A stretch of DNA of 64,000 nucleotides from Achatina immaculata (lineage: Eukaryota; Mollusca; Gastropoda; Stylommatophora; Achatinidae), in contig CM019701.1 of the NCBI GenBank assembly GCA_009760885.1, positions 37,090,697-37,154,696 of the forward strand, given 5' to 3'. Shown here piece after piece: positions 31,670 through 45,300 of the stretch. Below the pieces are notes generated by a model, which was not told the DNA's origin, made no database searches, and worked only from the letters and a program-made list of their open reading frames with translations. The position numbers were made by a program, and so were the translations under genes. Each line of letters starts with the position of its first letter. Position 1 is the stretch's first letter.

Positions 31670-34600
31670 TGTCTCTGCAGTGTAAATAATATTTATAGTG
31701 TATCGTCAGTGTAAAAGGTATATAAATACTTTTAATTTCTTTACTGTTTCTCTCAAACTAGTACTTACTGAAAGTTGACTTGCACTATGTACCAAAGTTA
31801 ACCAGTCAAGTTCCAGTCTGCTCCACATCCTATACCCCAAGTAAGCAGTAAATTTCAAACCAAAATCCACACTTGTCACTTCTCCCCAAACTGATTTGAT
31901 TAAGCACAAAACATATAGAGCATACGTCATGTTGGCAAGGTGGTAGCTGAAGGAAAGGTCTAAACCATGGGAAGTGAACCCATGATACATGAGCCAAAAG
32001 TGATATGCACATAACATTTTAGAGCACTTCAAAACCTAAAAATGACACACAGAAAGAAACATAGTAAAATTCTCTGTTGCATTCTGGGAAAGTTTTAATT
32101 TTTTTTTTTTTAGACTAAATTAGTATACAGAATTAAAAAGTTTCACAACCCCTCATCTGGGAAATCTCAATGGATTTATGAAAGCACTACTTTTGCATTC
32201 CAAGGCTATTCAATGGTACAAACTTTTATTGTAATAACTATTCTTATGCATTTCCTCTGTGTCTATATATTTTAGCTGCAGTAAGATTCAGCGAACTCGG
32301 TGCATAGACTCAAAATATATAACTGGGACTGGTTTTAAAAAATGAATGCAACGCAACTAATGGGCCTGGTTTAAAAAAAAATGCATGTTAAGAGACATCT
32401 GAAAGTGCCATATTTCATTTGTGATCATCAGGCTTTGCATGGTTTAACTAGGCTTTATTTCATACTCGAGGCAGACCTCAGGGAGATATGTGTTTATCTA
32501 TCAGAGAGATATGTGAAGGCATACCTCAGGGAGATATGTGTTTATCTGTCATTTTTTTCATTGTCCCTGGTGGAGGCATCCTGACAAAAAATGGGTCACT
32601 GCTGTTGTCTTGTACCACTGTATTTATTTTTGTCTTAATTTATTACTGCTTTCTATATTCCTTTCATCTTTAGTAATAAAAAAAAACCTTGCACTTACTT
32701 TAGAGAGTTAGAACTCATATTTTACTGTGCTAGTCATCACTGCATTCATTTCCTAAAATTCACTTGAAAACACTGCATCTAATGTTTCATGAAAACACAG
32801 CGACACTAGCCACTGCATTATTGGATAAAATGACAGTCTTCCCGGTTTCTGGATCTAATAATTCCTCTTCAGCACAGTCTGCTTGCTGCAATAGTTGTCA
32901 TACTTGATGTCTTTTTTTTTTTTTAAATATGTTCTAATTTTTCATGAAACGGTTGGAATTAAAAAATTATTTCATGACTTCTGAATAATTCCTTCAGATA
33001 CTTTTCTTATGAAACTGATATCTGAATGTCTCCGAAGACTTCTTTAATCATTCTGTCATTAATAAATTTTACAAAATTATTTTTGAAAAGCAGATATTGT
33101 GCTTTTTCCTAGACAAACTCAGCAGAAATAATCATCTTCATTGAATTTATTTCTTGATAAACAATTTTCTGTAAAGCAAACAAGAGTAATGGATACACAT
33201 TTAAAATAAATGCTATAAACGTTTATTCTGAGTCTGCAGTACTTACTACAATAATTACTACATTAATTGCTACAGTAACTACAGTATTAATTAGATTGTC
33301 AACTTTGAAATAAGTTCTTTATGAAAAAAAAATGCATCACTATTAGTGACCTGAGACTTTGCATGGCTCTTTTCAACTTGTAATTTGATCTTGAAATAGA
33401 TGGATGTCAACTACTGCTGGAAGCCTTCAGATGTTTTTATGATTGATTTCTCACACTGTTGATTCTACCAACATTTGTTTGGCAAAATCAGTCACAAAAA
33501 AAAAAAAAAGTCCTGTCTCTTTGCACTTGTTTCTTGTACTTCGCTATAACACCCACCACTCCCAACCCTTTTCTTCCTCAAATGACAATATCCCATGCAG
33601 AGCCACTTTTCATGTTGCTCAGTCTCTCACCAGTTCTTCCTTGTGACTTTTGAAATTAAGCTCTCTTGGATGCATAGTAAACATCCTTCATTTCAGTTTT
33701 GATTTCTTGTCAGAGACTGAACCACATTTCAATAACATCATTCATGATGAATTTTCCTCCTTGTATTCTCATGATGCATGCATGCACTCTCCTTTACAGT
33801 AATATCATATGAACTGAAAAAATGCTGAATTTGTGAGACAGACAATGAAAATAGTACAAATAAAACAGTTCTGTATAAAATGCTGTGCTTGAGGATAAGG
33901 TCAGCTTTTAAAATGCTGTAATCTTTCAGTTTTTAAATATGTGATATAAAAATTCAACACTCAGCAATAATACTGTACAGTACTTAACATTTTTTTTAAA
34001 ACGGGAACATTTATACACAATTTTAAAATGTTACATGTAAATACTCTGGCAATCAGTTCCTTGTTTTATGATAAGATTAAATATGGAATTAAAACTTCTT
34101 TAGTATTTAATTTAGTGAAACCATTTTGTATAATAAAACAAAAGCTCCATTTTGTAAAAAATAATGTGAAATCCTGTTACATAAAAAGGCCTTGATACAT
34201 TGTAAACTGCAAAAAAAAAAGTGAAGATAAAAGAAGGCCCAAAGAACAGTGCGCTTGTATATTTAAATAATCAACAAATGTAAACAGCAGAAAATATAAA
34301 AATTGTGTGTCGCCATGAATATCATAGTTTCATTTCATCTCCTTTTTCTCCACTACAACTGACATTGTTACCTGCAAAGAAAGAAGGCTGTTTATATTCT
34401 TTCTGCCTTTAATGCACAATAGTAAATACAACAGTTACTTTTATGGCAATAATAGTATATCTTGGCTAGCTCTGGTTCTAGGGTTCTAACATACTAGCCA
34501 TGGCTCTAACACAGTGATTCAAATTCTTCTTCAACTCATGCCACACTGAACAAGACAAAAAAATATTAATAGTAACAGTGTTGCCAAATAACAGTTCATT

Positions 34601-35285
34601 ACCCATTTTTCTGAGCATCCGTGTAAAGTGGAAGCAACAATGTTACTTTTATTTTTAAAAAAAAAACAAAAAACAAAAAGAAGCAACTTAGCAGGGGTTA
34701 AAAAAAACCCAGCCTTGCTAATGCTGATACAGAAACATCTACTACATCAACTACAACTAGGAAAAAAAATGCTCCCATGCCAGTCATATCAAATAGGAGG
34801 AGAAAATAATACTGAAATTCCAACTAAAATTGAGGTCTGTGCCAGACAGGTAAAACCAGCAAAACTTCATCTTGGGTATTTACTGGCACACAAGACCTCA
34901 ATTATAGTACTATTTATTGTACGCTTCAGACATTACGCATAAGAAGCCATATGAATGCAGCAAGTTATGTGAAAAAATTGAATTCAGTTTAAAATATTTC
35001 ACCAAACTCTGAATTGGGCTGTCCACATTCTAATTTAGAAGAGACAAAGTCAAGCAACTGTGTTTAAAAACAGCTTACTCTAAACAAAAATGGGTTTAGG
35101 GTAATGATATACACTATATTTTTAAATGCATACACATTAAATAATTACAGAATGACAACATCCTGGGAAGTATTAGCATTTTCTGCATGGCCAATGTAAT
35201 GCCGATTGTAAAAACCTGGATGGATCACCTTGAATTAAGCATTCCAATAAAATTCTCCACAGTAAGTCTACTATTTGGCAGATCA
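31670..35285. other. Intergenic AT-rich DNA, little recognised
   Basis: Holds a ~50 bp direct duplication around GGGAGATATGTGTTTATCT (32479 and 32529) and several homopolymer runs. It probably includes the end of the CCDC81-like transcription unit, but no poly(A) site was set. No gene seen. Confidence 0.5.
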
Positions 35286-35287
35286 CC

Positions 35288-35685
35288 ATCATCATCACTT
35301 TTCACTCCCTTGAGAGCATAGGTCACGGATAAAGGCTCTCCAGTTATCTCTGTTCTTGGAATTATTCTCTGCTTCCTTCCATGTGTATCCCTTGTTTCTG
35401 AGCACTGTCATAATTTCTCCAAGTAAGTCTAGGTCTTCCTCGATTTCTGTTTCCTTGAGGATTCCATGTCAGTGACTGCTTTGCTATGCTGGTGTCAGGT
35501 TTTCTCAGAGAGTGGCCAATCCACCTCCATTTCCTAGACATGATTTGTAGGTTCATAGGTTCTTGTCCTGCCCTTTCCAAGACCTCATCGTTCCTGATCT
35601 TGTCCTGCTATTTAATGTTTAAAATCCTCCTCAAGCAGTAGTTCATGAATGTTTGCATCCTCTTGTATTGTCTCTGGCAGGTAAG
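35288..35685 (-). mobile_element. LINE F 3' fragment
   Basis: The minus strand encodes KWRWIGHSLRKPDTSIAKQS and NPQGNRNRGRPRLTWR, the C-terminal end of a non-LTR RT protein. It ends in a (GAT)n tail. Broken by stops. Confidence 0.75.
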
Positions 35686-36047
35686 TGAGAGTAAGGACAA
35701 CAGATCTGGGGCATAATCATCCATCAAATCCCATTTTTAAACTGCTGTGAAAAATAAATATCTAGAAAGTAAGCTCTTGGTATTTTAAGCTAATCAATAT
35801 TTTATGAAATCACACAATTACTATTTTGAGAGAAGCAAGTAAATTTCTACATAAAAATCAACAATAAATTTGTATATAAATTTGTGAAAGTTCTGTGTAT
35901 CAGACAGGTTAATGTAAACAGCATAGTTTTTGCTTTGATTATTTCCAGTTTGATACCTTAATTCTCAACACCTTACATGCCACTGTAAATCACATACATT
36001 TCATCTGCATGGGTTTTATCATTTAATAAAATGAATTTCAAATTATA

Positions 36048-36312
36048 TTAAACCATAATTCTTGTGCCAGGTATGTATCGAGATTCACTCCACAAGTTGC
36101 TTTCTCCACAATTTTGCAGGCGGCGTTTACACTGAAGGCAACGCTTGTATTGATCACACTGTTCATGCACAAGAATTCCTGGGCTTAATGATTGAAGATG
36201 ATCATCATATTCATGGATCTTCTTGCCTTCTGCCATAATGTGCCAGTCATTTTCAAGACGTCTGCGCGATTGAAATCGAACCATGTGTTTGAAAGCTCTT
36301 TCATCCTTCAAA
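36048..36312 (-). CDS. CCDC81: CCDC81-like last exon with stop
   Basis: It follows TTTTTCAG. It encodes the C terminus: EQCDQYKRCLQCKRR, then GESNLW and PGTRIMV, ending in TAA at 36050-36048. The C-Q-x-Y-x-R-C-x-Q-C and G-E-S-N motifs and the final P-G-T-R match vertebrate CCDC81. No convincing AATAAA lies close downstream, so the 3'UTR end was not set. Confidence 0.92.
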
Positions 36313-39300
36313 CTGAAAAAAAAAAATTAGTACATGGTTATTAGCAAACAGTTCATAAAAGAACATGGTGTTTTTTGCAAAAACTGTTTCATAATATTTA
36401 TGAGCAAGAAATTAGTGAAGCAAATATAGAATAAAATTCAGTCAATTAAAGAAATTTAAAAAAAATTATAATAATTGCAGTCACATGGTTCTGTATCATA
36501 GTTTGGAGTCTGTAATCTTAAACTACTGAAAAAGCTAAAATTAGGTGTCATATCATATCTTCAAAAACACAGGAGTTGTGATGTTTAATTTTAAAAAATG
36601 TTCACGTGCGCTAGTGTTGTTCTGTAGGATTAGCGATAAACCCACTGATGCTGAAAGAAATAAGAAAAAAAAAACTAGGAAAGAATGATAAATTCTGAAT
36701 AGAGAAGAACATACTCATCCTTAGCTCTTGTCAACATTTTCTCTTCTTGTTGTTGCTCTGCTAGTCGGGCCAAAATGGCATCTCGTTTTCGCTGCTCCAC
36801 TACTGCTTGTTGCTCTTTGAATAAGTTATAAGCCTTGTGTCGTCGCTCTGCCATCTTTTCACTGTTCATGTCATTCTTTCCAAAGACTTCACCATCTGGC
36901 TCTCTTTCAGGCAAAAGCAATGGCTTAAACTTCACCTAGTAAAGAGAGTCATATTTAATCTAAATTACAGCTATCAGTCTGTAATACCATTTTCTGTTAT
37001 AAAACAATAATGCATCAGAATTTAAAATTTATGTGTGGATTTTGAACTGACAACCAAATCACCTTTGGCTAATGTGATAAGTCAGTCATTTGCATGTCCC
37101 TTGTGGAACTTTGCTACTCTAATAGCTCTCCTGTAGGCCAGATGCATTGCTACTGAAGCATCCATTTGCAGATTATCAATGATGTCTTACAGCCATCTTT
37201 GCCTTAGTCTTCCTTTCTTTCTTTTCCCCATTAAGTACCCTTCCAAGACTGTCTTCTCTAGATTATCATGTTTAATGTGTCCAAAATATTTAATTTTTCT
37301 ATTTTTAATCCTCTTTACTAGCCAACCTTCTTCAACATTAGATTCTTGTAGTATGGATATATTTGTTATTTTTTTTGTGCCTGTGATATTTGAAGAACTC
37401 TTCTGTAGAATTTACATTCAAAGGCATTTATTTGTTTTGTTAAGTGTCCAGATCTCACGGGCATATGTTGCAACGGGAAAGATGCATGCCCTTAAAAATC
37501 TTATTTTTGTAGTTCTGTCTGTTCCTCTCCACAGCTTCTTTAGTTATTTTACTTTTTGAAGAGCGATAGATGTCTTCCTTTTTATTTCCCTCATTATTAG
37601 TTAGTAATGATCCGAGATATTAAAAACTCTCCACCTCTTCCAATTTTTCCTCACTGATATATATTTCAGCTGCCTTATTTGTTTTATCAGTTGTCATCAA
37701 TTTAGTTTTCTTTGCATTAAGATAGAGGTTTTGCTCTTCACTGTTCTTACAGACTGACATAATTAGTTTTTCTATTCCTTTCTGTGTTGTGGACAGTAAT
37801 ACTGTGTCATCAGCATATTTAATCTCTGGTATTTTGTAACCTCCAATTGTTATGGCATCGTAATATTGTCTACATCTTCTCTAACATTCCTCATTATATT
37901 TTCAGTATACAAGTAAAATAGGGAAGGCGACAATATGCATCCCTGACGGACCCCTTGTTTTATGTCAAACCAACTTGTTTCACCATTTATTCTTACTGCC
38001 GCCTGTTGGTCTAGATGCAGCAGTGATATTAAGTATCACATGTGTTGGAAATCCCATTTTTTTCCATATTCCCCAAAGTTTCTGGTGTTGTACACAATCA
38101 AATGCCTTTGAATAGTCTATATAAAAGATAAATATAGATTCACATTAAATTCTCTGCATTTCTCTATTATTAATCTTATATTGAATATATGATCTCTTGT
38201 TCCTCTTCCTTGTCTAAAACCAGCTTGAACCATATTGACTTCTATTTTCTTACAAAGTCTATCTATTATGATTTTTAATATAATTTTACTGGCATGACTA
38301 ATCAGGGCAACAGTTCAGTAGTTTGTGCATAATTTCAAGTTACCCTTTTTTGGCAGTGTACGAATATAGTTCTTTTCCATTCTTTTAGCCAAATACCTGA
38401 ATGCCATATCTTTTTACATAATGCATGACAGATTGTTGCACATTCCTTTCCTCCTGCTTTAATAAGTTAAGCTGTTATCTCATTACATCCTGATGATTTA
38501 CCATTTTTCAGATTTTTTATTGCCCATAAAACTTCTTCAATTGTCGGTTTGGGTTCTTTCTCCTCCATTAATAATTCACGCTGTTGATTTCTGCTTTCAT
38601 AGTCAGTTGTATCATACATTCCTCTGCAATATTCCTTTCATCTTTCTAGAATTTCCTCTGTCTCTGTCAAGGTCTTTCCCATCTTGTCACAAATTACATT
38701 TAGCTTAGGTGTGACATTTCTCGTTACTGTCTTCATTTCTTTAAACATTTCACTATCTCTTCCACACTTCTGATGTCCTTCTGTTCTTTCACAACAATCT
38801 TGTATGTATTGTTTTTTGTCTTTTCTTATGTTTCTTCACACTTCTTTTGTTAAAGATTTATATTCCTCTTTGTTATTTGTCATTTTCCATTTCGTCTTTA
38901 TTTCTCTAAGTTGTTTTATTAGTTCTAATGTGCCAATCTTTTGTGTTTTGTTATTAAGATATCTCTGGCCTGCGTAGCCATTTCATCTGGTGTCATCTCC
39001 TCCTGTACAGCCATCAGGATTTCGAAATGGTTCTTCACTTCTATACCCTATTATTCTGGTATTTTTGTAAGATCAAAGCAGAGTGGTCTTAATCCCCTAA
39101 CTGTCTTTTTTATCTTTATCTTCATGTCTGCTATTAATAACTCATGTATAGCAGTATTTCTCTTGGCTAGGGATTATAAGCAGGATTGGTATTTAGGAAA
39201 TAATTAATAGAGTGAGTACCCTTGTTAAAAGGTAGGTTGGTTGAGACCGTTGAGCGGGGTCTTGGGGAAAAGCGTGCAGCATGGAGAAAACTGAGTGGGT

Positions 39301-42300
39301 AGGGATAGTAATATCACTCATGATTAGTCTAAGAGGAGCCTTACTTGTTTGTTGTAGCAAGAGCCTTACTTGTTTGTGTTGTAGGAAGAACCTTACTAGT
39401 TTTGATGTAGATGGAGTCTCGTTTAGGAAGAGTTTCTAGCAGTGGCAATTTGTTGGTAGTTAATTGGAGGATTTAGTTTTTCTTGTGATGGCTGAGGTTT
39501 TGAGTGGAACGTTGTAAGTATGGTTTTATGTGTATAAGGACATTGTAAGGTTTTCGCCCATATGGCGTAGAGTTCTCTCACACCGGGCATTGTCATTGTA
39601 ATTTCTGTTCAGCCAGATGGCTACGTTACATCCTCATGAGTTTAACCCCTCATTTTTTCCATCAATAAACGTGTGTTGTCTGAATTTATATAAACTACAC
39701 CATTGGCTTTGTTGGAATTCTCATTGTTTGACAAGTTCTGTTATGTTGGAAGACTGCCAAGTTCAGTTAAGTTGTTGTATCAGTATTATTCTGTGGAGTT
39801 GAAAGCCTGGGAGTCTTGTTGGATTTTCTTAGTGTGTAACATAGAAAATTAGGTTGTTCTATAATACCAACAAGAAGAAGAAATTTCTAAGATGAAACTG
39901 TACTCCACAAGAAGATTTAATCAACCCAGTAGAAAACCATTTTAGTTGACGCCAGTACTATTTCAGTGATGCCTTAAATATAATAAATAGTCATACTGTT
40001 ACATCATGGTCCGTGTCACAAATGGCACATGGTAGAGTTTTTTCTGATGTTATACTTGGATCTCCATCTTCTTTGCACTAAAATGTAATGTATCTGATTC
40101 TTGGTTTTCCCATCAGGTGATGTCCATGCGTAAAGTCTTCTTGGATGTTATCTAAAAAATGTGTTAGGTACCATTAGCTCATTTTCTATGCAAAACGTCA
40201 TTAGATTGTCACCTGCCTCATTTCTATGTCCTATGCTAAATTTCCCCAAAACATATCCTTTGTCTTCTGCTCTTTCTGTACTAATCTTTGCATTAAAATC
40301 ACCATACAATCTCATTTTTTCGTACCTGGTCTATCGTCATTTGCAGTGTGTTAAAAAAGTCTTCTCTTCCTCTTCTTCTGCTAATGATATATCTGGATAT
40401 TTGTTACATTTCTAGGAGTGCCCTTAAGTCTGACAGTGAGGATTCTGTCACTTACTGGAATGTAATCTAATAATGCTTTTGATTTTAATTTGTCCAAATA
40501 AAAAGCCACTCCATTCTTTCCTCCTAATTCTTCACCAAAGTATAGAAAGATGCCATCATTCTCGCTCTTGAAGTGTCCTGATCCTTTCCATCAATGTTTG
40601 CAGATTCCCAAAATGTGTATCTCCATTCTTTTCATCTCGTCACTTATTATTTGATACTTTCCCTCATACATACTTCTGACATTCCATGTTCCTACTCTTA
40701 TTTTTCTTTTTAGTTTGATGCAGGGGTTTTCCTTGGTAACATCATCAGGATTTTGTCCGTCATCACAATTACTAGTACTGACCTCTGTTTCATACTCTTC
40801 CAATGTTAAAATTAGATCTATCTGGCCTAGGGGACTCGCCACCAGATCTTCTTTATGTCTGACCTTCCATGTTGCTGTTGGGTTTCTTGGTATATTTCCA
40901 GAAGATAGTTTACCATTGCTTTCCTTCCGGGCAGTGACTGTACTAGTCAGTGATCGTAGCCATTGTCCCTACATTGAGATCATCTGCCTACCATCATAGA
41001 ATGGTGACCATAACCAACATTATCTGTCAGCTGCTCTCCCATTCCATCCACCACCTGCTCCCATGACTTCATATCACCCTGATTGGGGGGGCTATACGGG
41101 TACTCTACCTTGCCCAAGAGTGTCCCATAGACTAACGGAGGTAAGGAGGTGTCTTACTTCTTCTTTGATGAGGATACCCCTATCCTGCTAACCTAAATAT
41201 GCTAAGTGGTTTGTTTATTGATTGATTGCCCCCTGTAATTGTGAATTTTTAATTTTTAGCAGTTGAAAACTTTATGAAGGTCTTATAAGTCAGATACAGA
41301 CATGGCACAGTGGATTTCTTTAGATGCTCTAATGGACTCAGGATTCTGGGTAATCACCATGTGGAACATTTTGTTGACTCTCACTGTAATGGCCAGGATG
41401 AAGTAAAACAACAGACTGTTTTGTGAATATCAAGGAGAAGGATCATAAAATCTTGGCTAGCTCTAGTTCTGTGGCTCTAAAATCCTACCCATGGATCTAA
41501 CACAGTGATTACCAATTTTTCCTTCACCTCATGGCATACTAAACAAGCAAAAAAATTGCTGTGGTACATTCTGAGTTTTTAAATCAATATTTAATAGTTC
41601 AAAATGATATATTAATATAATTTTTGAGAGTTCAACATGATTCTAGTCACTCTGTCATTTTCATGAAAAGTATTTTTAAAATCTGTCACATTTGGTATTA
41701 TTTTAAAAATCAATATGAAATATTGCTGAAAAAGTGTTAATTATTTTAAAAAATTATCAAGACTATTTAGCTGTCGTCAGAAACTTTCTCTCTCATACAC
41801 ATTTATGCATTCATACACACATCCTTTCCTTTCTCAGCAAAATAATAAAACATCAGGTTCTCAATGAAATAGTCTGCTCTAAGGTAAAACATTTTAATGT
41901 TACATTAATGTTTTTTGTCTGCATTAAATATAAAGAAGGTAAGAAAATCTTTTTTGTTTTTTTTTTAGTATAAACATGAGTAGAAATGAAGTTTTTCTCA
42001 CACAAAAATATTAGAAATACACTGAGGTGTATAGCTCAGTTTTTCTTCTTCATCATCATCATCAGGTACCGTGCCAACTGGCATTGGCTATTATGCTTCT
42101 CCAGAGTACATGATCCTTCATGGAGGCTATCAGCTCAGTTGGTGATCTCCTCTCACACCATCCCGTCAGACTATCTAGCATCATTTCTCTTGGTCTTCCT
42201 CTTGATCTTCTGCCTTCTATTTTTCCTGTTCTTATAATATTTTCAATGCCCCCTCTTCTCATTGCATGTCCTATTAAAGTACATTGTCTCATTTTCTTCT

Positions 42301-45300
42301 TATGTAATAGTTTATCTTACACTCCTTTGATATGTTTTTTTCTAATGAAATTTGTATACTTGTATTAAATTGAGTGTGTGGGAAGAATAAAAGATGGAAT
42401 GATGAAGGGGAGAATGTAAGACAAGCCTGTGTGCCCAATTCTTTACCCTTTAAAAATAAAGATCATTCATTCATTCACTCAATCTTACATCCTTCCTGTG
42501 TGGTTAAATGTCACAGGGCTCATATGGTGGTTCATCAAGTTTTCCTGTTTTCGGCAAGCTTTTCAACTTCATCAAGGGATTTTATGCCTACTAATTTGGC
42601 CTCTCTTAATAATGTCCTCTTTAGAATTTCATATGGCTGACCTCTTTTTCTTTGGCCTTTTGTGTTCCACTTGATAGCTTGTTTCGGGATTCTCTGATTG
42701 TTTCTTTTCATCACATGACCGACATAGGTCCATCTCTTTTTTCTGATCACCCATTAGACAGGTTGTTGTTTGCTCATCTGTCTTATCTCTGCATTGTTCT
42801 TGAATTCATTCTACTTTATACCAAGTATTTTCCTTAGGCATTTGTTTTCAAAAGAGTCTAATTTCTTGTCTATTTCTTTAGTTGTTTTCCAGCTTTCGCA
42901 TGCATAAATGAGGGTGGATATTACATTTGAATTGAATAATTTTAGCTTGATTTTGTGCTTATAACTTTTGAATGCCATATGTTCTCAAGATTCTTGAAGG
43001 TCAATGCTGTTTTTGCAATTCTAACTTCCTTTCTGGTGTCACCAGCCTGGTCTGTGTAGCTGCTGAAGTATGCAAATTGATATACTTCTTCAGCGGCTGT
43101 TCTTTCTATGTATATTTTTCCTTCTTGATTAATAGGAAGTTTCATTATTTTTGTTTTCTCCTTGTTAATTTCAAGTCCTATTTTGCTAAAGAGGACATTG
43201 TTAAGAGTGGCCAAATTAATAGGCATAAAATTCCTTGATGAGGTTGAAAAGCTTGCAGAAAACAAGAAAAACTGGTGAACTACCTTGCAAGCTCTATGTG
43301 ACATTTAACGGCACAGAAAGAACATAAGGTATAAGATTTTGCTAGCTGGTGTTTTTTCTTGCATCGAATTCACACTCTCACTGATAAGAGTATGTTATCT
43401 GCAAAATCAGGATCATCTGGTTGGATCCCATGTACCCAATCAATGCCCATTTTACCTATGCAACATTTTTTTCATTATAAAGTCTATGGCAATTTAAAAA
43501 AACAAGGGAGATATTACATCCTTGTTTCATGCCTGTTCATTCTGCACCCAATCGCTCATTCCTTCTTCTATATTGACAGCACAGACATATCCATTGCAGA
43601 AATCCTTAATGATGTTGACAATTTTAGATATTATACCATGTATTCTTAAAATTCTCCACAGTGAATCTCTGTGTATGCTATCAAATGCCTTTTTAAAGTC
43701 TTTGAAGTTCAGGATTAATGATTTTTGCTTTTCAATATGTTCTTCAAGTATTATTCTATTCTTAGGGTAAAGATCTGATCAAGACACCTTCTCCTTTTTT
43801 GAAATCCTGCTTGTTCTTCTCTCAGAATGACTTTGCCAAACAATTTTAACACAAATGACAGAAGGTTACTCCTCTCCAATTATTGCAGTCACTAAGGTTG
43901 CCTTTTTTTTTGGGGGGGGGGGGAATTTTAACAATGATTCATTTTTTCCATTTAGAAGGGATCTTATCTTCTTTCCAAGCTTTATAAAATACTCTCTGTA
44001 GTTGCCTCAAGTTGTCACTATTAACAGCTTTTAACATTTTGGCTGTTATTTCATCTTCACTTGCACCTTTGTTGTTAGCCATTAGATTCACTGCTGTTTC
44101 AATTTCTTTCAATGTAATTTCATCTAGATTGACATTTAGTTGTGGGATTGGTGAGTTGGTTTTGAGGTCTATCAATTCTTTTGGGTGTGATTAAGTATTT
44201 CTTGGAAGTGTTTGACCTATCTTTGCTTTTGATCTTTACTTGATGTTAATAGGTTGTCAGTTTTGCTACAGATTGGTGTTTCTTTCGATGAAATAGTACC
44301 TGTTATCCTCTTTTGTATGTTATATAGTTCAGTTGTTACAAAATACTTAAAAAAAGGAAGGAAAAGAGAGAATCAGACATAGGAGAAAACAAGAACATGC
44401 AGAAATGAAAAAATAAAATAACTGTCATATCCAATGGCAAATCAATCTTCCAAGTAAGTTGAAAAAAAAAACCACTCTCATATAAAGCATTTACATTTAA
44501 CACAAAAGGCAACTGAATAAAAGGATTATAACTGATCAAACAATTCTTGACAAAAATCACAACTATTTCTGACAAATCTCCTAATACAAGTTATACTGTT
44601 GCCAAAATCATAGCAAACAAAATGAAATCTTATAATGCCTCAGTAATAGAACCCACAGAGTCATTTCCCAACCTTGAGCTATGGGCCATGAGAAACGGTG
44701 CTTACTAACATCATCTCATTAAATAAAATAAATAATTTTCATGATAGAGAAAATCTCTCATAACTATTCTCAAGTAAGCAACTGTTAACTTTTGCTACAT
44801 GACAAAACTGAACAAAAGTTTGTCAGCCATACCGTGGCTGGGTTGTTCTTCAATGCACTCACTGGTCTGGTCATTAATCGTGTTTGTTAGGTTAGGACAG
44901 TTATGGATTATGGTGTACTTGAAAATAAAACATTATTTTGAATTTTTTTATTATTTATAAAACTATTTTCTGATTGCTCATTGACACTAAAAACAGTTAA
45001 ATTTACTGAAATATTATTATACTAAAAAATATGCAGCGTTTAAACTAAACTGAGAAGCACTAGAAAACTTGTCTGAAAATCTAAAAGCTGCTGTGTGCAT
45101 TTTGATGGAAAAAAGATCAGAGCAAATCTCAACTTAAGTTATCATCACTTCTTTATAAAATTTTATAAGGAGTAGAAAAAAAAGGGTATTAGTCTGGAGA
45201 AGAACAAAATGGCTGTATGTAGTAACAGTTATGAATATCACATTTAAAGGTAGTAACAGAAATTGTGTACATTCATTCATTGTGTACATACTTGTAAATA

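Noticed and set aside
36020..36047. ATTAAA just after the CCDC81 stop as the poly(A) signal
   Set aside because: It is only about 20 bases from the stop and has no supporting downstream element. The 3' end is left open.
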